Shown here: positions 61,047 through 64,000 of the stretch, piece after piece
Layout: every line of letters starts with the position of its first letter
Numbering within the stretch: position 1 is the stretch's first letter
Origin: Vreelandella lutescens
GTDB taxonomy: Bacteria; Pseudomonadota; Gammaproteobacteria; Pseudomonadales; Halomonadaceae
Direction: 5' to 3'
Length of the DNA stretch: 64,000 nucleotides
Assembly (NCBI RefSeq): GCF_014640815.1
Contig: NZ_BMHM01000001.1
Location: forward strand, 372,001 to 436,000
Program-made: the position numbers and the translations under genes
Notes under the pieces: generated by a model
Told to the model about the DNA's origin: nothing
What the model saw: only the letters and a program-made list of their open reading frames with translations
Databases searched by the model: none

Positions 61047-61517
61047 TTAGGGCAGCCAGACGTTTAAGCCGTAGCGGAAAATGACAAATACCAGCGGCAC
61101 AAACGTGCAGCTGATGCTCAGGTTGATCACCCATTTACGCTTAGTATCAACGCCTAATAACAAGGCAAAAGAGGCCACTAAAAAACTAATGGTGGCCACG
61201 ATATAGCCCAGTAAGGGCAGCAGCGCTGCATAAAGCCCAAACATTACAAATAGCGCCACAACGGTTTTACGCCGGGTAAACCAGTCGCTGATCTCCGTTC
61301 GCCAGGACGCCACGGGAGTGACGCGGGTGAACAGGGAGCGGATGAGCATCAAGACCGATAAAAGCCCTATCGTGACGAGTAAAATGCGAGGGAACAGGGC
61401 AGACCCGTAAGGCTGCCAGCTCGTCGGCGGGCGAATGGAGCCCGACTCCACCCACATGACAGCCACCATTAAAAGCAGCGCGAGCGCCAGCGCGCGGTCT
61501 TTGGTAAGCGTTAGCAT
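61047..61517 (-). CDS. tctB: Tripartite tricarboxylate transporter, small membrane subunit TctB
   Basis: 156-residue protein with four hydrophobic segments and the typical TctB outline (WVESGSIRPPTSWQPYGSALFPRILLVTIGLLSVLML ... LLPLLGYIVATISFLVASFALLLG). The ATG at 61517 has GGAGG 8 bases upstream; the frame opens to 61562 but the extra 15 residues lack support. It lies 69 bases after tctC and 16 before tctA. Confidence 0.88.
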   Translation of the reverse strand: MLTLTKDRALALALLLMVAVMWVESGSIRPPTSWQPYGSALFPRILLVTIGLLSVLMLIRSLFTRVTPVASWRTEISDWFTRRKTVVALFVMFGLYAALLPLLGYIVATISFLVASFALLLGVDTKRKWVINLSISCTFVPLVFVIFRYGLNVWLP

Positions 61518-61586
61518 TAGCGTAGCCTCCAGGTGCTCCCAGGCGCGTTGCCCTGGGAGCATGAGCGAGAAATGACGTCGAAACGC

Positions 61587-62567
61587 TTAGTTTTGGAACT
61601 CGATGTTTTCGGCAGCTGCCGAAAGCGCCGCTTCGTTTTCATCTAAGAACGCTTGATAGTCATCGCCCGCCAGGAAGCGTACAACCGAGCCGAACTCATT
61701 CTCGATTCGGCTTTGAACCTGCTCATTCTCCAGCGCTTGACCATAGGCCTCTGCGACGGCGTCCACCACCTCTTGGGGAGTGCCTTTGGGCGCAAAGATA
61801 CCGCGGCTGGTGGAGTGATCCATCTCAATGCCCTGTTCTCGCAGAGTGGCAACATCCGGCATGTTGTCCAGGCGCTCAGGGTGCGCGATGCCTAGGGGCT
61901 TAAAGGTGCCATCTTCATAAAAAGCGCCCCCGGAAGGCAGGTTGAACATGGCGAAGTCGACTTCTTTGGCCATCAGAGCAGACACTTGTTGGCCGGTGTC
62001 TGGGTAGCCCACTAAGCGCACATCCGCCATATCAATACCGGCTTCCTGGAAAAACTGCGCCCAGAAGAAGTGGTCGGTTGAGCTGGGGATCATGCTAAAG
62101 CGCACTTGGCCTGGGTTTTCACGCACGTAGTCGGCAATACCCGCCGCGCTTTCTACGGGGTGACCCTCGTAGGTCGTGGCGATATTGATGGTTTGTGTGA
62201 GTAGGGCGATGGGCTCAAACGCGTCGTAGGAGTAATCGACGGTGCCTGCGAGTTTTGAAAGCGCAATCGTGTCATGGCTGCCCAGCAGCGTATAGCCATC
62301 GGGCGTAGCGTCTTTAACGTTGCGTGACCCAAGCGTTGCGCCTGCCCCGGCCATATTCACCGGCACAATCGAGGCACCTAAGTGCTGCTCGGCTTCTTGT
62401 GATACCAGGCGGAAGATAATATCCGTGGCACCACCGGGCCCATAAGGGATGATTAAACGAATATCCTGCTCAGGATAGTCCGCATGTGCAGTGGAAACGA
62501 ACGCCAGGCTGGAGGTCAATCCAATGGCAGCGAGGGTGGTACTTAGAGCAAGTTTAGAACGCGTCAT
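61587..62567 (-). CDS. tctC: Tripartite tricarboxylate transporter substrate-binding protein TctC (Bug family)
   Basis: 326-residue periplasmic binding protein with a clear signal peptide (cleavage near TAHA-DYP). Bug-family marks are PEQDIRLIIPYGPGGATDIIFR near the N terminus, and the segments GAGATLGSRNVKDATPDGYTLLGSHDTIALS and LVGYPDTGQQVSALMAKEVDFAMFNLP. The bound ligand is a carboxylate; which one cannot be read from sequence. The adjacent gamma-glutamyltransferase suggests an amino-acid-derived acid, which is inference. Ribosome binding site AAAAAAGGTG. Confidence 0.9.
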   Translation of the reverse strand: MTRSKLALSTTLAAIGLTSSLAFVSTAHADYPEQDIRLIIPYGPGGATDIIFRLVSQEAEQHLGASIVPVNMAGAGATLGSRNVKDATPDGYTLLGSHDTIALSKLAGTVDYSYDAFEPIALLTQTINIATTYEGHPVESAAGIADYVRENPGQVRFSMIPSSTDHFFWAQFFQEAGIDMADVRLVGYPDTGQQVSALMAKEVDFAMFNLPSGGAFYEDGTFKPLGIAHPERLDNMPDVATLREQGIEMDHSTSRGIFAPKGTPQEVVDAVAEAYGQALENEQVQSRIENEFGSVVRFLAGDDYQAFLDENEAALSAAAENIEFQN

Positions 62568-62692
62568 TTTTATACACCTTTTTTGATTGAGTTGGTGTGG
62601 TGATCCGCTGCGTTAAGTAGCGGTGGGGTGAGCGCGTGGTCCCATATTGGGTTCTTATTGTCTGCAGTGAATCGTCGGTAGTGCACAACAGG
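62568..62692 (-). promoter_or_regulatory. Upstream region of tctC
   Basis: 125-base gap after the chromate transporter genes. It contains a short hairpin CCGCT / AGCGG and the tctC ribosome binding site but no clear promoter hexamers. It probably carries the tctCBA promoter, unless transcription continues from the chromate genes. Confidence 0.3.
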
Positions 62693-63223
62693 TCAACCTA
62701 GCAAGAGCCCTCCATAAACCAAGGCGCCGATAACAACAAAGGCGGGGTGGGTGTTGAAACGCACAAGCGCAATCGTTGCCACAACACCAATAATCAGCGT
62801 GTGGATGATGCCGCTTGCCGCCAAACTTTCTGTGAAAAAACCAAGCGTCAGCCACGCCATCATCATGGCAATCACGGGGCGTACCCATTGGCTCATCCGC
62901 TTTACGCGAGGGGAGTCTCGGTGGCGATACAGCAGTCCCAATGCCCCAAGCATCAGTAACAGCGAGGGAACCACCGTGGCGGCCACAGCCACCACTGCAC
63001 CACCAATACCAGCGACTTCATAGCCCACATACCCTGCCATTTTGGTAGCAATCGGGCTTGGGAGCGCGTTGCCGAGTGCCAGCGTTTCAGCAAAGCCCTG
63101 CGAGGTCATCCAGCCGTAGCGGCCGACTACTTCTGCTTCAATGAGCGGAATAATGGCGGGGCCACCGCCGTAGCCGATAATGTTAGGAATGAAAAACGCT
63201 AAAAAGAGATCCCAATAAATCAT
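62693..63223 (-). CDS. Chromate transporter, second half-length ChrA subunit
   Basis: 176-residue single-domain CHR protein with about five hydrophobic helices. The family motif FFIPNIIGYGGGPAIIPLIEAEVVGRYGWMTSQGFAETLALGNALPSPIATKMAGYVGYEVAG is complete. Paired short CHR proteins form a heterodimer that exports chromate or a related oxyanion; the two halves of long ChrA are opposite in topology. Its start overlaps the stop of the partner gene by 4 bases (ATGA), so the two are translationally coupled. Confidence 0.9.
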   Translation of the reverse strand: MIYWDLFLAFFIPNIIGYGGGPAIIPLIEAEVVGRYGWMTSQGFAETLALGNALPSPIATKMAGYVGYEVAGIGGAVVAVAATVVPSLLLMLGALGLLYRHRDSPRVKRMSQWVRPVIAMMMAWLTLGFFTESLAASGIIHTLIIGVVATIALVRFNTHPAFVVIGALVYGGLLLG

Positions 63224-63777
63224 GCGGTGCCCTCCGCGCGTTTTTTCCGGGAAGGACGCAGTAGCGCCGCCAGTAAAATAGCGCCAATCACCCAGCCAGG
63301 ATGCACGCCGAGCCAGTAAATCACCGCTCCCGCCACGGCGGCCATCACCGCACTGGCAAGCCAGCCAAGCGCTGCCTTGGATTTATCAAAAAAGTCCCAG
63401 GTGAGTTGGCCCATCATCACCATCACCACTGGAATCACTGCTTGCCCCATGCCGCGTATCCAACCAACGTCGCGGTAGCGGCTAAAAATGCCTAACATCA
63501 CAATCATGGCCACGATCATCGGCAGGATGACGGCAATCACCGCCGCCGCGCAGCCGCTAATGCCCGCAACACGGTATCCAATGTAGCCGGGCATTTTGGT
63601 GGCAATAGGGCCGGGTAGCGTATTGCCAATCGCCAGCACATCGGCAAACTCTTCATCGGTTAGCCACTGGTGACGCGTCACGACTTCCGCTCTGACCAGC
63701 GGTATCATGGCGGGCCCGCCGCCAAAGCCGAAAATGCCGACGCGGAAAAAAGCCCAAAAGAGTGCGGTTTGCTTCAT
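63220..63777 (-). CDS. Chromate transporter, first half-length ChrA subunit
   Basis: 185-residue single-domain CHR protein. Motif FFRVGIFGFGGGPAMIPLVRAEVVTRHQWLTDEEFADVLAIGNTLPGPIATKMPGYIGYRVAGISG is the partner form of the one in the following gene. A basic tail RPSRKKRAEG suggests a cytoplasmic C terminus, consistent with opposite topology of the pair. Substrate assignment rests on family only; other oxyanions are possible. A palindrome about 80 bases upstream may bind a regulator encoded to the right. Confidence 0.9.
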   Translation of the reverse strand: MKQTALFWAFFRVGIFGFGGGPAMIPLVRAEVVTRHQWLTDEEFADVLAIGNTLPGPIATKMPGYIGYRVAGISGCAAAVIAVILPMIVAMIVMLGIFSRYRDVGWIRGMGQAVIPVVMVMMGQLTWDFFDKSKAALGWLASAVMAAVAGAVIYWLGVHPGWVIGAILLAALLRPSRKKRAEGTA

Positions 63778-63858
63778 GCGCTCATCGCCTGCAGGGAAGA
63801 CAGTACGGTCAACAGCATAAGATGTCCCTATTTATCGTTTGTAGGTTAAAAAATCGAT

Positions 63859-63874
63859 TATTTTGTCTAAAATA
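63859..63874. promoter_or_regulatory. Dyad TATTTT-GTCT-AAAATA, candidate operator
   Basis: 6-bp perfect arms with a 4-base centre, 82 bases before the leftward chromate genes and in front of the rightward ORF at the window edge. The placement between divergent genes suggests a regulator site; the flanks are also A+T-rich and could include a promoter. Confidence 0.4.
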
Positions 63875-63966
63875 GAATATAGGTGAGCCTGACAAGAGGC
63901 GTCAACACCTAGCCATGGAATCTCCATTAACCGATGCCTTGCGAAGGTACGCAAAAGGACTCCGGA

Positions 63967-64000
63967 ATGAACAAGCACATTCAGCTCCCTGCCGGTAGCG
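63967..64000 (+). CDS. Start of an unidentified gene (3' truncated by window)
   Basis: ATG at 63967 follows AAGGA with 7-base spacing and opens MNKHIQLPAGS to the edge. Eleven residues are too few to name it. A divergent position next to a transporter pair would suit a regulator, but this is only context. Confidence 0.3.
   Translation, partial: MNKHIQLPAGS

Overview
The window looks like chromosomal DNA of a halophilic gammaproteobacterium of the Halomonas/Vreelandella group. I infer this from gene content (fused lysophospholipid transporter/acyltransferase, TctABC, Bug-type binding protein, NasA with a C-terminal [2Fe-2S] domain, ArgP/ArgO, SpeG, ArfA), moderately high G+C and many acidic protein surfaces. 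No database was consulted. I found no rRNA, tRNA, CRISPR array, insertion sequence or prophage. Genes are dense, with well-formed Shine-Dalgarno sites and many intrinsic terminators. Both edges cut genes: an MscS channel on the left and an unidentified ORF on the right.

Layout. 1-9.2 kb is housekeeping: MscS, LplT-Aas fusion, XRE regulator with 23S rRNA methyltransferase RlmA, cold-shock protein, small Trp-rich protein, DAACS symporter with a deaminase, and a 57-residue YqaE/Pmp3 protein. 9.3-14.2 kb pairs a TonB-dependent receptor resembling the PQQ receptor PqqU/YncD with a membrane-bound PQQ-dependent sugar dehydrogenase. 14.5-23.1 kb holds an MDR oxidoreductase, an RlpA-like protein, a PPC-repeat protein, a lipoprotein, a DMT exporter with divergent LysR gene, cytochrome b561 and a 7TMR-DISM diguanylate cyclase. 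24.2-30.4 kb is an iron-siderophore block (peptide/siderophore ABC exporter, FhuF, FhuC, cytochrome b561, double-length FhuB) with a candidate Fur box at every transcription unit. It lies exactly between argP and argO. 31-40 kb is mixed metabolism: threonine aldolase, FAD oxidoreductase, SpeG, two paralogous microproteins, PoxB, hydrolases, an odd CDF protein and a GNAT.

40.1-48.7 kb is nitrate assimilation in two divergent units: leftward an FAD oxidoreductase, nirB and nirD; rightward nasA and a siroheme methyltransferase gene. Between them lie two opposite leaders, each with an intrinsic terminator overlapped by a competing hairpin carrying an AACGRC hexaloop. This is the architecture expected for ANTAR (NasT/NasR-type) antitermination, and it is the strongest regulatory signal in the window.

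48.7-55.8 kb has arfA with a hairpin over its stop codon, then a signalling block: OmpR-type regulator, small periplasmic molybdopterin-fold protein, hybrid histidine kinase, REC-EAL phosphodiesterase and chemoreceptor. 55.9-63.8 kb has an ABC exporter, a gamma-glutamyltransferase-family enzyme directly downstream of tctCBA, and a split chromate transporter pair.

The best leads are the paired nas/nir leaders, the microprotein pair, the arfA stop-codon hairpin, the alternative hairpins before the PqqU-like gene, the CDF protein lacking metal ligands, and the siderophore block inserted between argP and argO.
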